From NCBI GenBank assembly GCA_015680685.1, contig MNCI01007988.1, forward strand, positions 602,363-666,362: 64,000 nt of DNA, given 5' to 3'. Positions 12,501 to 23,755 of this stretch are shown one piece after another (within the stretch, counting starts at the first letter, position 1; each line of letters begins with the position of its first letter). The position numbers were made by a program, and so were the translations under genes. Below the pieces are notes generated by a model, which had not been told where the DNA came from, ran no database searches, and saw only the letters and a list, made by a program, of their open reading frames with translations. Source of the stretch: Gnetum montanum (lineage: Eukaryota > Streptophyta > Gnetopsida > Gnetales > Gnetaceae).

Positions 12501-15068
12501 GACTCTTTTAGTGGTGATGCTTCTCATTTTACCACATAGGTTCAGGGAGTGAAGGTATCATTCCACCTAACTAGTGAGTTTCTTTTTGATCTTTTTGGCA
12601 TTCCCATGGATGGCACCATGGTAGCGGTGGATAGGGCAACTAAGGATGGACAGGTCATAAGGGAGCTTGAGCAATGGTTGGGTTTGTCTAAGGGCCCCAA
12701 GGGATTTGCCATGTGAGAGGATACCCGATCGACAGAAGTGAACTTCCTATATCCTCTCTTTAGGGCATGGGCATTTCCCAAATCTCTTTCTCAAGGGAGA
12801 ATCCTTGGAATTGAGTCTACACATGTGATGCATGTAGTTTTGGAGATAGACATGCAATATAATTGGGCACAATTTCTAGGTTCTAGCCTTCATGGAAAAA
12901 TTATCAAGTTACGTTCAAGCATTCATGCAAAATCCCACTTTACCTTTGCTTTCTTTGTGGGATACCTACATAGGTACGTTGAATTCCTAGTAGTTCATGA
13001 GGATAACCACTACATTTTTAGAGACCGTTTGCAACTATCCCACCCTTGGATTCGCCACTTATATAGCACCACTAGATCCCAAGACCCGCTTGAAGAGATT
13101 GAGAAGTCTGTATCAGTTACTAGTGGAGGTATGGCTAACCATTCTCATCATTCCCATGATAGCTTGGGATTGGAACTACCTGGGTTGTGTGCATCTATTA
13201 AGAGGGTTGAACACTTAATTAGTGAGACTATTGGAAAGTCCAAGGCAAAGGTGAAAAGAGCATGCAAAGGAATCTGCCCTAGACGTGAGACCCCCAAGGG
13301 CAAAGAAAATTCGATTTATACTACCAGTTGAGGGTAAGTGGTTTGTCTTTTTTGCTATATATTTGCTTTTTTAGTTTATATGATATTGGATATAGCTATG
13401 AGCTATACTAACTTTAAGGTTCTGGTATTATTTCAAATGAGAGTCTAGAGGAGGAGAGAGAGGTCATGGATCCTATACCTAAGGAGGAAGGAAAAGAAAA
13501 GGAAGCAGTAATCGAGGAGGGGGAAATTCTTGTCATACAATAGGAGGAGGGGATAAGCAACATGGGAACGAAGCCTACAAAGGTCTTGGATGCACTTAGA
13601 CATTCAAGTGATGAAAGGGATGTCCCTGATGATTTCTTTGATGAATCTTTGTAGCTTGGTGATCCACCTAGGCTAGACAGCGAAGGTCTTTTTGGTATGT
13701 TCCTCTTTAGATTAATCTAGATTCTATGTCTTTTGATTTTTATGTGTTGTTCTTGATTATTTTGACCATTTTGGGGTAGATGCTGGAATTCTTGAGGCAC
13801 CTATATCCCAAGAAGCCACGTAAAGATCACAGGTTCCAATTGAAGAAACCTCCCCTGCTCATCCCACATCAATTAACCCATTGAGGCCATGGCTTAAGAT
13901 GCCTAGTGAAATGGATTTTGTTATGGGCATTGTTGATGAGGTGGTCACCCTCTTGTAAGAAGCTCATCCTGAACTAGGTGCGTGTATATTACATGTTATG
14001 CTAAGCATCTGGTTTTACTGTGTTTCTTTGTGTTTATTTTCAATCATGCTTAATTTATGTGTGCACTTGTACGTGCCAAACTCCAGTGGGATCCTTCTTA
14101 AGCTACCCACATTAATGCTCTTCCTAAATTGCTAGGGGATATTGAGCAAGTCCCAAGAAAGATTTACGATGCAGTTTTTGGTTATGTCGTACAAAATGCC
14201 AAGACAGTTTTGACTTTAAGGCATTTGACTGAGTATCTATGGGATGAGGTTCACACATTGAAGGAGATACTAGCAAAAAAGGGAGAGGATAAAAGAGATC
14301 TCCAATCCCGTTATGACTTTGCTGCTGCTAGGGTGTCTAGTGATAGCACATGGTGCTCATCCAAAATCACCTACACACGTTATTGGATGGTCTTGAATAG
14401 TAAGGTGCAGGCTACATGGGACTTAGCAGAACAGATGGCATAGATAGATTTTTTGAACAGGAAGTGTTAAGATTGGAAATCATTTTTTGCCAAAATACGG
14501 AAGTGGGGCCAAGACCAAAAGGACCACAAGCATCAATATAAGAAGTGGTTGAAGGCGGAATCAATTGAGCATCACTAGATGGAGATGTTTATTGATGGGT
14601 TAAGCTTGCATTCCACTTATAATAGGTTTACCGAGTGCACCGAGGTAGAGGGATCCCTAGATAGATCGATTACCACCACCTTTGGGGAGACTACAACAAG
14701 CATGTTCTCTCTTGAGTGCCCTACTTGGACCCCGGTGAACCAAGGCAAAGCCCTTGCTGGCCTTGTTCTTGGCTTGGAGGAGGATTGGGCAAATGTGCCC
14801 GAGAAGGAGATTCTACGGCATTTGGAGACCAACTTAGGACCTTTCTCTCTTGTGAGTGTTTTGTTTTTGTATAGTTTTATTGTTTTCATTGTTGGTGTTA
14901 CTATTTTTTTGATTTTGATTTTTGTGTTTATGATTTTCTTTATTATCCTTACCTGTTTTGTTTTGTTTTTCTATTTTCTATTTGTAGAGACATGTTAATG
15001 ATGGAGCTAGCCCTAGTGGAGCAGGAGCGAATGATGAAAAGGATCTTGGGGATCATCACCGTCCATGA
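9569..15068 (+). pseudogene. Antisense multi-exon gene of element 2, FCP1/NIF-like domain plus coiled coil
   Basis: Runs opposite to the element, between protease and RT. Likely exons, from splice sites and comparison with elements 6, 7 and 8: 9569-9714 (basic N-terminus), 11375-11833, 11921-12192, 12292-13333, 13419-13694, 13780-13977, 14073-14851 and 14988-15068. Exon 11375-11833 has LLIIELVGVLAW, then VIWFLPGTSSFLSF, FSIVMWSHLS and YNSSNTPFLA. Their order and spacing resemble the FCP1/NIF family of HAD phosphatases, but the catalytic Asp of D-x-(D/N)-G is Glu and the later DDS is lost. Exon 12292-13333 is conserved-looking but unidentified (HFTFAFFVGYLHRYVEF). Exon 14073-14851 is predicted coiled coil and ends in TEVEGS and KWGQDQKDHKHQYKK motifs shared by other copies. 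The C-terminus has PSGAGA. Many stops; the acceptor before 14073 is AC instead of AG. Exon calls are inference; the homology between copies is seen directly. Confidence 0.7.
9715..11374 (+). other. Enlarged first intron of the antisense gene, element 2
   Basis: Starts GTAAAT after CACAG and ends TTTCAG before the FCP1-like exon. The equivalent interval in element 7 is only 269 bp (55454-55722). Here it holds many AGCGTGAC and GTAGCATGA-TTTTGA-TTTTGGATT copies, motifs otherwise typical of the LTR of this same element. A short additional exon around 11219-11253 (ends CCCAG/GTAAGC) is possible but not supported by a second copy. Confidence 0.5.
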
Positions 15069-15399
15069 GCTTTGCGTTAGTCAAGCTTAAGTTGTTAAGT
15101 GTTTTTATATTTTTTTTATGTTTGATAAAATGTATAAAAACTGATGTAATGTCCTGAATTTAATTGTGGTATAAAATGGTTACATTCCTTCGTTACTTTG
15201 ATGTTCTATGTAAATATTTTTGTTTTTTTTCTTTTTTTTCTTAAGTATACGTGTGCAACTAAATGTAACATAAATTTCTAAAGTGTAAAGCGAAATGTAA
15301 GGTAAATACTTGACAAAGAAGGCAACGGCTGTGCAAGAATCTAAATTGTAACTTGTAAGAAAAAATTCAATGTTAAATGATGAGAGTTCATAAATCTAT
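15069..15399. other. Spacer after antisense gene stop, element 2
   Basis: AT-rich and non-coding, with T-rich tracts at 15105-15120 and 15220-15242. Nothing conserved was recognised apart from its position between the antisense gene end and the hairpin array. Confidence 0.5.
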
Positions 15400-15822
15400 A
15401 ACTTATTGGCTCTAGTTTAAAGCCATTTCAGGCTGGGTACATCAGTTTAAAGTCATGATGGACTGTTGCATCTATTGTTAAAGAAAGGATTACCAGTTTT
15501 ATGCCATGGCGGGCCAAATGTAGTAACGTTTTTAGAAAGTTTTAAACAAAACGGGCCATTTCTAACTGTGGCTAGTTTAATGTCATTGCAGAAATTTGTT
15601 GGTAGTTTAACATCATACCGAATAGTTGGTAGTTTAACATCATTTTGGACATTTCATAGTTTAACATCATTTCGGACATTTCGTAGTTTAATGTCATTTC
15701 GAAAATTTCGTAGTTTAACATCATTTCGGACATTTCGTAGTTTAATGTCATTTTGGACATTTCATAGTTCAACATCATTTTGGACATTTCTTAGTTTAAC
15801 GTAATTTTGGACATTTCGCAGT
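15400..15822 (-). repeat. Hairpin-repeat array after protease, element 2 (27-bp period)
   Basis: The regular part (15600-15822) repeats every 27 bp as AGTTTAACATCATTTCGGAC plus ATTTCGT on the plus strand. In element sense units read TGTC-C(G/A)AAAT-GA(C/T)(A/G) followed by TTAAACT. More irregular copies occupy 15400-15600. The translated peptides of this array are by-products of the repeat, not a protein. Confidence 0.85.
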
Positions 15823-17004
15823 TTAACTCTGTCTATTGAGTTTCTTTTTGATCCTTTTTAGTTTAACATGTGGAGTTGAGCATGCGGGTAAGATTTTATA
15901 CTCACCTTCCCCTTCATCAGTGATATCAAAGGGTAATTCTGACCAGGAGATGTCAGTAGAGATGGTGCCTATGTTTGTATTGTCTATTGTTTCTTCAGTT
16001 TCAGTAGGGTTGGGAGCTAGCGTTTGATTTATGTTTTGAAGTATGCTCATGGTTCCTTGCTTAGGCTCAACGAACTTAATTTCTGACTCTTGATCTACTC
16101 TAGAGCATGAGGAAGTAGGCGGTACTATTGCATCCCCATATATGATAATTTCACCACCCTTGTAAGGTAGGTGGATCTCCTGATGGATTGGGGAGGATAC
16201 AACTTTGAGTTGAGCCAGCCAAGGACATCCTAGGATCAGATTAAATCCTAGCATTTCATCGACTACTATGAATTCAACTGATGTGGGGAATTGGTCCATG
16301 ACTATGAAATCTAAGGTAACCATACCTTTCACTCCAACATGGAAACCACTGAAGGATTTTAGAAAAGAATTTGTCATGGGCTATATTTGTTCGGTAAGTC
16401 CTAGTCTTTTGATGATGGAAAAAGGTATTACATTGGTTGTTGCACCGTCATTGACATGCACCCTACGTATCTTAAAATGATTAACCTGTATCGTTATGAA
16501 CATAAGAGTCATAGTAACTTATCCTATTTTCTCATCTAGATTAATTTCCTTAGTACAAAACTCTAAGGATGTAGTCCTCGATTCTTGAGATTGCGCAGAC
16601 AATACTACATGAATGGATGGTTCATCTGCAGGAAGGTCTTCACTAATAGGGACTAAAGTTAACATACGCACGAGAGCTTCTTGATGTACTGGTGAAGTCA
16701 TTACTAGATCATATAGGCTTAAAGAAGTATTCTTTTGTTTCAAAGCTTATGTGACCTGTGTCAATGCATTGGCTAGGTCTTTACCATTTGGGGCACCCTT
16801 GTCTATAGAGATTTGGTCCATTTGACCCAACATTCATATTTTCCATGGAGGAGTTTTTACTAAAGATGTTGGGTTTGGGACATGACTTGTGACATTATCC
16901 TCATTTTGATGACTTGTACTAGGCTCATTAATGGATGGACCCATAGGAAAAACATTTAGTAGTATTGGTTTTGGTGATCCCAATTTGTATTGATGGTTTC
17001 GTCT
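15823..17004 (-). pseudogene. gag: gag-protease of element 2, C-terminal part
   Basis: Continues the gag-protease gene that element 3 split at 17005. It begins in the linker (KLGSPKPILLNV), passes through KNTSLSLYDLVMTS-HQEALVRML and reaches the aspartic protease region, where GMVTLDFIV-DQFPTSVEF, VVDEMLGFNLILGCPWLAQL and IHQEIHLPY are clear between about 16330 and 16160. It ends in a conserved acidic tail (ISWSELPFDITDEGEGEYKI) and stops at 15823, next to the hairpin array. Decayed by stops. Related intact reading: 61084-62325. Confidence 0.85.
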
Positions 17005-18680
17005 TGAAACATCCAAAAATTCGAAGGCATGCTTGCTTCACTAGGTCTTTGCAATTCACGTAGCATTATGACAGTTCTTCAGGAGATGGATGCTTTGATG
17101 CTTAGATTTTCTAGTTCAACAAAGGTTTCTACCCCATGTGTCAATAGGCTAAACGGATTCTCTAGCCTGCCCACCTAAGTAGTTCATCTAGTCGACATTG
17201 TACTAAAGAGCGATGAATGGAATTGTTGGCATTGCTCAAAACACATAAAATTCTTCAGAAAGTTTTCTAAGTCAAGGAGCTTTGCTACGCTATGCTATGT
17301 AGTGTAGAAGACTTTAGAAACCATTTGCAAAAGCAAAGTGCTATGCTATGCTATGCTACGCAGCATAGCAAAAGCTAGACAATCACTCCCATCGCCTGAC
17401 TTCAAGTCCTTCAGCAATGTCTCCTTTCATCAAAAAGGGGCGAACTTGGAAAAAGTAAGTCATGTTTGCTGCTATGCTATGCTAAGCTACATGGCACAGT
17501 GAGGCATAGAAGTTCTGCAAAAGTGACAGAAGACAACTCAAAGGGCGAGATCAATTAGTTTACAAGTTTCATAGTGCAAGAGGCAAAGTTTGTAGATTGA
17601 TGAAATTTTTTGCAACTAAGGCCAGTCACTACACTACGTAGAGTAGCATAGCGTAGCAAATATGCAATAAACAATCAACATGCTTCAAAGGTTTCCAATG
17701 CATGTAGTAGGACACAACACAAATTTTTTGCTTCAAGTCGACGGCTACGCTATGCTATGTTGCGTAATGTAGCACAGCGTAACAAGATTCTACGCTATGC
17801 CAAACATGCTACGCTACAAAGCATAGCAAAGCGTGGCAAGCAATTACGGTACATCAATGCACTTTACCTAATTGCACTATTGCTCTGATAGTGCAATTAC
17901 AATGTGGCATACTTGTAATTACAGCATGGCAGACCCACCCAATAGTCATGTAGGCACGTGCAGCATAGACAGGTTAGCATAAGCCTAGGGCACATGGTAT
18001 CCAAACCATATCTTTCGCACACCCTCGATCCTATAAATATCCCAATGAGCAACGCTTAAAGGTCCCCAAGTTCGATTTTCCTTGGTAGTTGGATCGCCTT
18101 ACAATTTTGTTGGCTGACAAGCAAAAAAAAGAGCTAGCACTGTAACCTCGAGCATTGTAAGCTTTCCATTTGACATTGTAAATAGTTAGCACTCTTTGTT
18201 GGCATTTTGTTCTGCCCTTTTCTACCACCTTGGTAGTACTTCGCATTGTTAATGCCGGGGCCCACATTCAAGCACACAGTCGTCTTTCTCTACATGTCTT
18301 GGTCACTCTCAGGATCTCTGCACTTCTCAGTACTATGCAACTAACTGTATGCATTTTGACAAAGCGAAGTCGTAGCTTCAAAGTGGTGCATTTTTCTAAC
18401 TGCATTTCACTTTTTCTCCTATTTACTCTATTTCATTTTACACTATTTTCTGTCTCTTTTACATTTAAGCATTACTTCATGCTATCAGTCTCATTTTCAA
18501 ATCACATGTTGCAAAAGGTTATATTAACACCAACTAAGTTCCTATTTGATTGACCAAACCGTTCAGGGTGCCCTGTTTCCGTTTTATCCAACACAGCCCT
18601 CCTGCAGATTCGGGGTTGAGATTGTCAATGACCACTAATCCCTCAATGCTTTCTAGCCACCGACGTTTTTGGTCACTATA
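17005..18680 (+). repeat. Element 3: 5' LTR (1676 bp)
   Basis: Begins TGAAACATCC and ends GGTCACTATA, against TCGCTACA in the 3' copy. CCTATAAATA box at 18030-18039. U3 holds clusters of GCTATGCTATGCTACG / TAGCATAGC palindromes (17281-17370, 17470-17490, 17625-17655, 17745-17850). By eye the two LTRs differ at roughly one base in eight over a 350-bp sample, mostly transitions, so the insertion is old. Confidence 0.92.
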
Positions 18681-18686
18681 GTTTTT

Positions 18687-18705
18687 TGGCGCAAGAAGGA
18701 GGGCC
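18687..18705 (+). other. Primer binding site, element 3
   Basis: TGGCGCAAGAAGGAGGGCC, starting 6 bases after the LTR end. It differs from the other family PBS copies at two positions (C for T, A for T). Confidence 0.8.
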
Positions 18706-19132
18706 TTTGGTGCCCTTTCCGTGTGTCACAGTAGTCCTATAAGCCTTCTGCACCCTGATACACATTAGCGTAAACTTGACACCCATCTGTGGTTGTTTAC
18801 GCATCGTGCGGTGCTGATCGGTCACCTTGATGGTTCCTCAAGAACCCTACTGGACATAAAGCCTCCGGTCGCTAGCTCACTTGCCTATATTACGGTAGTC
18901 TCATATGCATTTTGTACCCTATCGCGCACTAGCATAAATGTGATACCCTTTTGTGGTTGTTTACGCATCGTGTAGTATAGATCAGTCGCCTTGATGGTTC
19001 CTCAAGAGCCTGGCAAGACATAAAGCTTTTTTGATTACTTTCCAATTCCTTTGTTTTTCTCATCCACAAAACTGTTTAGCTTTCTAATTTCTTTTCTTTC
19101 TTCCATTTGCAAAACTACCTAGCTTAGTAACA
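18706..19132 (+). repeat. 5' leader of element 3 with a tandem duplication (164-bp period)
   Basis: Two copies of a segment with landmarks GGTTGTTTACGCATCGTG (18791 and 18955) and GATGGTTCCTCAAGA (near 18829 and 18993), each ending in GACATAAAGC. Period 164 bp. The rest of the leader is T-rich up to the likely gag ATG at 19133. Confidence 0.7.
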
Positions 19133-22100
19133 ATGACTTCTGCAACTACTACTGCTAATACCTTCAACGTTGAAGTTCCCATCACGGTTCAAGGCATCAT
19201 AGGTGCTGAACAACCACTGAACCCAATGCTAGAAACACATCAATCCCTCAAGACCCAAAACTAGGGACCTGAGGGCTTGGCCTAGCAACATGAGTGCTAT
19301 AACTTCCTATATTCAAAGGTTCAGGCAAACCTGCCTTTGGATGTACACGAGTTCGAAGGTAAACGTAGCTTCGAGTTCGCTTATTGCAATAGGAAGGAGC
19401 TTTTTCCCACTCTTGGCACTTCCATACCTTTGACATAGACAAATCAAAGGCCTCTAGACTAGCTAATCCAGTTGGCTAGGCATAGGGAGCAACAAGACAT
19501 AGCATCTAACCAAGATGACGCCTTCTAGGATGGACAGGAGGAACTCGATTCCCAATCCAACGAGGGAGGTCAAACCAACCTCATTCCTATCCCTCCTTCC
19601 CAGTCCTTCTAGGCCAATCCATTTTCTATCACCGCTCCCTTTGTGATCACACCTACGCTCCTGCAACCTACAACTACAACTACAATGGGTAGCCATGTCA
19701 CCTTCCTGGTGTATCAACGCCCTTATTCCCCTGTTTCATTTGTAGCAATTATGCCTCCGTAAACTATTCATTAGCCTATTCCTATAGCACATCATAGACC
19801 AATCACGACTACTCTATCACATGTTCATACTGTACCTACTTCACAGTCATATGCAACTTCCGTTTCCATTTCTACGTTCACGTCTGTTCTATCCACCGTG
19901 ATGGGCCTGAGCCCGTCCACATGGTGGACCCCATTTACTTCTTTGCCTATTCCAAAACCATCACAGATGTCTCATTATGTTCGTCCTTAGACCTACCAAA
20001 CCCCATAAATGGTACAACCCAACATGGGGCTATGGTCTATTTTGTTGGTGACATAAGCAGTCTATCTAGTAGCCCAACTTGTGGTTGCTACTCCAACAGC
20101 ACCATCTACCGAGTGGTGGATAGTGCAAGTAGCACCATTTGTGAGGGCTATTCCAATGGTACTGCTGATGGGTCATGCCCCCACCCCTGCCATTCCACAG
20201 ATGGAAACAACCTCAATAGTTCCCCAACTGTCCACAATGTCGCAGGGTTTGGACCAAGCATTTTAGCTCATCCAAACCCTCACCGAGGAAATAAAATGCC
20301 TCAAAGATGTTGGGTTTGACATGGTACAAGTCATGGACTTTTACCAATACGATCCTATTAGCCCTGCAATCCCTGCTCTAATGTTACACCTAGGTATGTC
20401 CCTCCCCTACTTCATGAAGTACGATGGGGAAGGAGATCCCAATGCACATCTTGTTACCTTTAGGTCTGAATCCCTTCGATTGCAAGAATGGCCACACACG
20501 ATTATTCATGTCTTTGCTATGTCCCTAGCTGGGAAAGCCCTGGATTGGTACCGCGTGCTGCCACACTCATCCATTTCAACTCTAGCAAAGCTTCTGACCC
20601 AGTTCGTGATGTGCTTTAGGTATAACTTGAAGGCAGAAACCATGCTAGGCCAATTGATGAGCATGAAGCAGGATCCTCTAGAACCAGTCCAGAAGTTCAT
20701 CCAGCATTGGAGCGCAACCCTTAACGAAATCCCTAGGCCCACCGCAGAGGCCCACTTGCTGGCCAAATTTAAAGGTGCAGTGAATGACTTTATCAAGTCT
20801 AAACTCTACTACCTCGCCCCTTGCACTCTTAGTCAATCCTTCACTCAAACCAAGAGTATACAGGATGCAGCCGAGGCAAGCAAAGACCTGGCCTACATTG
20901 CCTAAAAAAACACCATCACAAAGAAGGACAAGGGTAAGGCCCAAACAACCATAGTGGCCGCTATGGTGACCAAGGCCAAGCCCAAACCTAGTAATAATAG
21001 TAGCATGAATAACAAGAAACTGGCTGTACCCACAGCTAACCCTGCCCTAAGCAGGGTCATGCACCGCAACCTGCCATACTCGCACCTGAGACATTTGCAC
21101 AACCCAAACTAAACTTTGAATGTAAAGATTGCTCAAAGTACACCCCATTGCCTCTCAAGCCTTTGAAACTTCTGAAGTAGCTACTGGTAGTAGGGCACAT
21201 CCAACACAAGAAGATGTCTAAAGAATAAATTAGAAGACATCAACACTACTGTGAGCTCCTTAGGAACCCTTCTTTGGCCTTGCCCAATGAGCTCCCAGTT
21301 CCTAAGGGTTTCAGGCTGGACAGGTTTTGTGACTATCACCAAAAGTGTGCTCACAACATAGATTACTACCTAGCATTGCATGATGACATCTAGAGGTTGA
21401 TCAATCACGAAAAAATCGTACTGGACAAAAGCAACCCAATACGCCCTGAGAACCAATCTATGCATGTCTACATAGACAGCCTCAATGCTAACAATGCCAG
21501 TTATGTCATCAATTCCATCAACATTGATAGTGATCCTAGGCCACCCCAACAGTCATTCATGGTTCAAGTGCTTGAACGTAGTGCACAAGCACCACCAGCG
21601 GCTAGCCGAAGCTCACAATAGTCGTTTGTTCTGAGAGTCCCTCCGCGGGCATCCATCTTGTGTCACCTGTTAGTGAAGCCACGTGACTCCACCCACTAAC
21701 ACCGTTAGCTCCTTTCATCATCAGGGCGCTGACTGCTCCAATAGCCCTTGCCCTACATAAGATAGTTGAACAACCTTCTCATCCTAAAAAATGGGAAGTG
21801 TGTTTCGTAGGTGAGACATCGAGAGGAAGTACCATTCCTGGTATTTCCAAGCCTACATCTTCACCCCTTGCATCTATGCCCTTGTCACCAAAGATGAACA
21901 TTGCTATAACCACACAGTCCACACTGCCCTACCAAAAAGGGTCTGAACTTAGACCCAAAGTCACCCCTCCTCGGGAAATTTATCTTCTGGGACGAATCAA
22001 AGAAGAGGAAATCATTAAACAGGGGGGTGACCAAGACCACTTGGATGTCCTCACTCAGGTCAAGCAAGCTCTAAAATAGAAAAAAACTACATTGAGCTTG

Positions 22101-22950
22101 TACGACCTAATCATGATGTTCATCCCACACTGCAAGGCTCTTATCTGCATGTTTACATCGATTCTAGTTAATGAAGACATGTCGAGGGAAGAGGAAGCAA
22201 TCCACTCTTTCATGCTTCCCTCCGTGCCTACAGAATTAGAACCATCTTAACTAATGTTTAGCGATGACTCCATTAGGGAAGATCCTGAGAGGGGTCAAGT
22301 GACTATGACACCTCTATTCATCATAATTTGGGTTACCCAACATCGAATCTGAAGGGTACACGTTGATGAGGGGGCTGCCACGAATGTCATCCTTGTTCGT
22401 ATTATGGACAAGTTGGGCTTGGTCGACTAGATCAAACCCACAATGACATCATTCCTGAGGTCATTTAATAGGGCACATGTCCTGGTGAAGGGCACAGTTC
22501 GCATAGACTTTGTGGCAGGGGACCAGTTCCCCACAAATGCAACGTTCATCATGGTTGAGGAAATGCCCGGGTTTAACCTGATCTTGGGGAGGTCATGGTT
22601 AGTGAACTTAGGGCTATCTCTTCATCCATTCACTAGGAAATCAACCTATCATACATAGGAAGGGAGGTGGTAATCCATGGTGATGAGGTAGTAGCCAAGC
22701 TATCAATAACATAGACATGGACCAGGGCTCAGAGGTTGTAACCTCTGAGAATGAAGCGCCTTCTTACGTACACACTAACCATCCTGCGGTAGAATCAGCT
22801 CAGCAAGCCAGCTCCCAAAATGAAAGCACATGGGTTGAGTTACCCTTCCATGTGGAGGACAATAATGTAAACAAAGACCCTGGCAAAGTGCATTGGCCTT
22901 ATGTTCCGCTCAATCCACGATGGGTCAGGAAGCAACTACGCATAGCGTAG
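19133..22950 (+). pseudogene. gag: gag-protease of element 3 (decayed)
   Basis: Start chosen at ATG 19133 (MTSATTT), just after the leader. Capsid core at about 20320-20900: VMDFYQYDPI, MKYDGEGDPNAHLVTF, MSLAGKALDWYRVLP, DFIKSKLYYLA. The zinc knuckle near 21320-21370 reads FCDYHQK-AHNIDYY: C-x2-H-x4-H with the last Cys changed to Tyr. A protease-like region follows around 22360-22620 (VHVDEGAATNVI, then MPGFNLILGRSWL). The tail WVELPFHVEDN matches other copies. More than ten stops, several TAG where relatives have Gln. Ends before the hairpin array. Non-functional. Confidence 0.85.
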
Positions 22951-23700
22951 CAACCCCACTACTTCCTGCCCAGTCATCATTCTTTGCACATTACCATATT
23001 TTGTTGTTTACATCGATCTATCTATGAAAGTTATCAGTTAGCCTTTGTTCAAGTTGTTAACATATCATCTCTTGGGCATGCTATGCTATGGCCCCAAACA
23101 GCCTAAAACTAGCAACGACCCAAAATGGCCTAAAACTAGCAATGTCCCTTAGAGGCCTGAAATGGTCTCAAATTAGCTACAGCCTCAAACAGCCTAAAAC
23201 TAGTAGCAACCCAAAATGGCCTAAAACTAGCATCAGTCCAAAAAGACCTTAAACTAGCAAACCCAACACAATTGCGACTTTCAGGGTCCGAAAAGACCTT
23301 AAACTAGCATTTTAGCATAGCGCTCCACTCTCGTTACTAGTCTGAAAAGACTTTAAAATAACATTCCCAGTGTAGCAGTGACCTTAATGGTCTGAAAAGA
23401 CCTTAAACTAGCAATCCTAGCATAGTAGCAATCTTAATGGTCCGAAAAGACCTTAAACTAGCAATTTCAATCTGTCATACACTAAACTAGCAGTTTCACA
23501 TTTTTGCATCGGTAGTTTTGCATTTCTTAGCAGTTCCACATTCTCACATTGATAGTTTCACATTTTCTATTTTAGCAGCTCTACATATTCATGTCATAGT
23601 GGTCTACCATGACTTTAAACTAGCAAAATTTTAGTCTTTACATCATACATCGCTAGTTACATCTTGGCATTGCTTTGCAAGTTTTCATTATAAATAATTG
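22951..23700 (+). repeat. Hairpin-repeat array between protease and pol, element 3
   Basis: Copies such as GGTC-CGAAAA-GACC then TTAAACTAGC (near 23288, 23391 and 23441), AGTC-TGAAAA-GACT then TTAAAATA (near 23339), and looser AAATGGCCTAAAACTAGC copies at 23085-23280. A weaker TTTCACATTTT(T)-type tract follows at 23500-23590. In element 2 the antisense gene sits at this position; here only the repeats remain. Confidence 0.85.
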
Positions 23701-23755
23701 CTACCAACAGGTGCCTCTTAACCAGACTTTCATCTCATCTTAACAAGTTAAAAAA

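Noticed and set aside
12292-13333. Assignment of the middle antisense-gene exon to a plant mobile or transposon-protein domain
   Set aside because: Some short stretches look reminiscent (FLFDLFGIP, HFTFAFFVGYLHRYVEF), but no ordered set of diagnostic residues could be seen, so it is left unidentified.
15572-15787. Repetitive peptide with LNYEMSKM-type units
   Set aside because: It is only the translation of the 27-bp hairpin-repeat array; other arrays shift frame and have stops, so no protein is implied.
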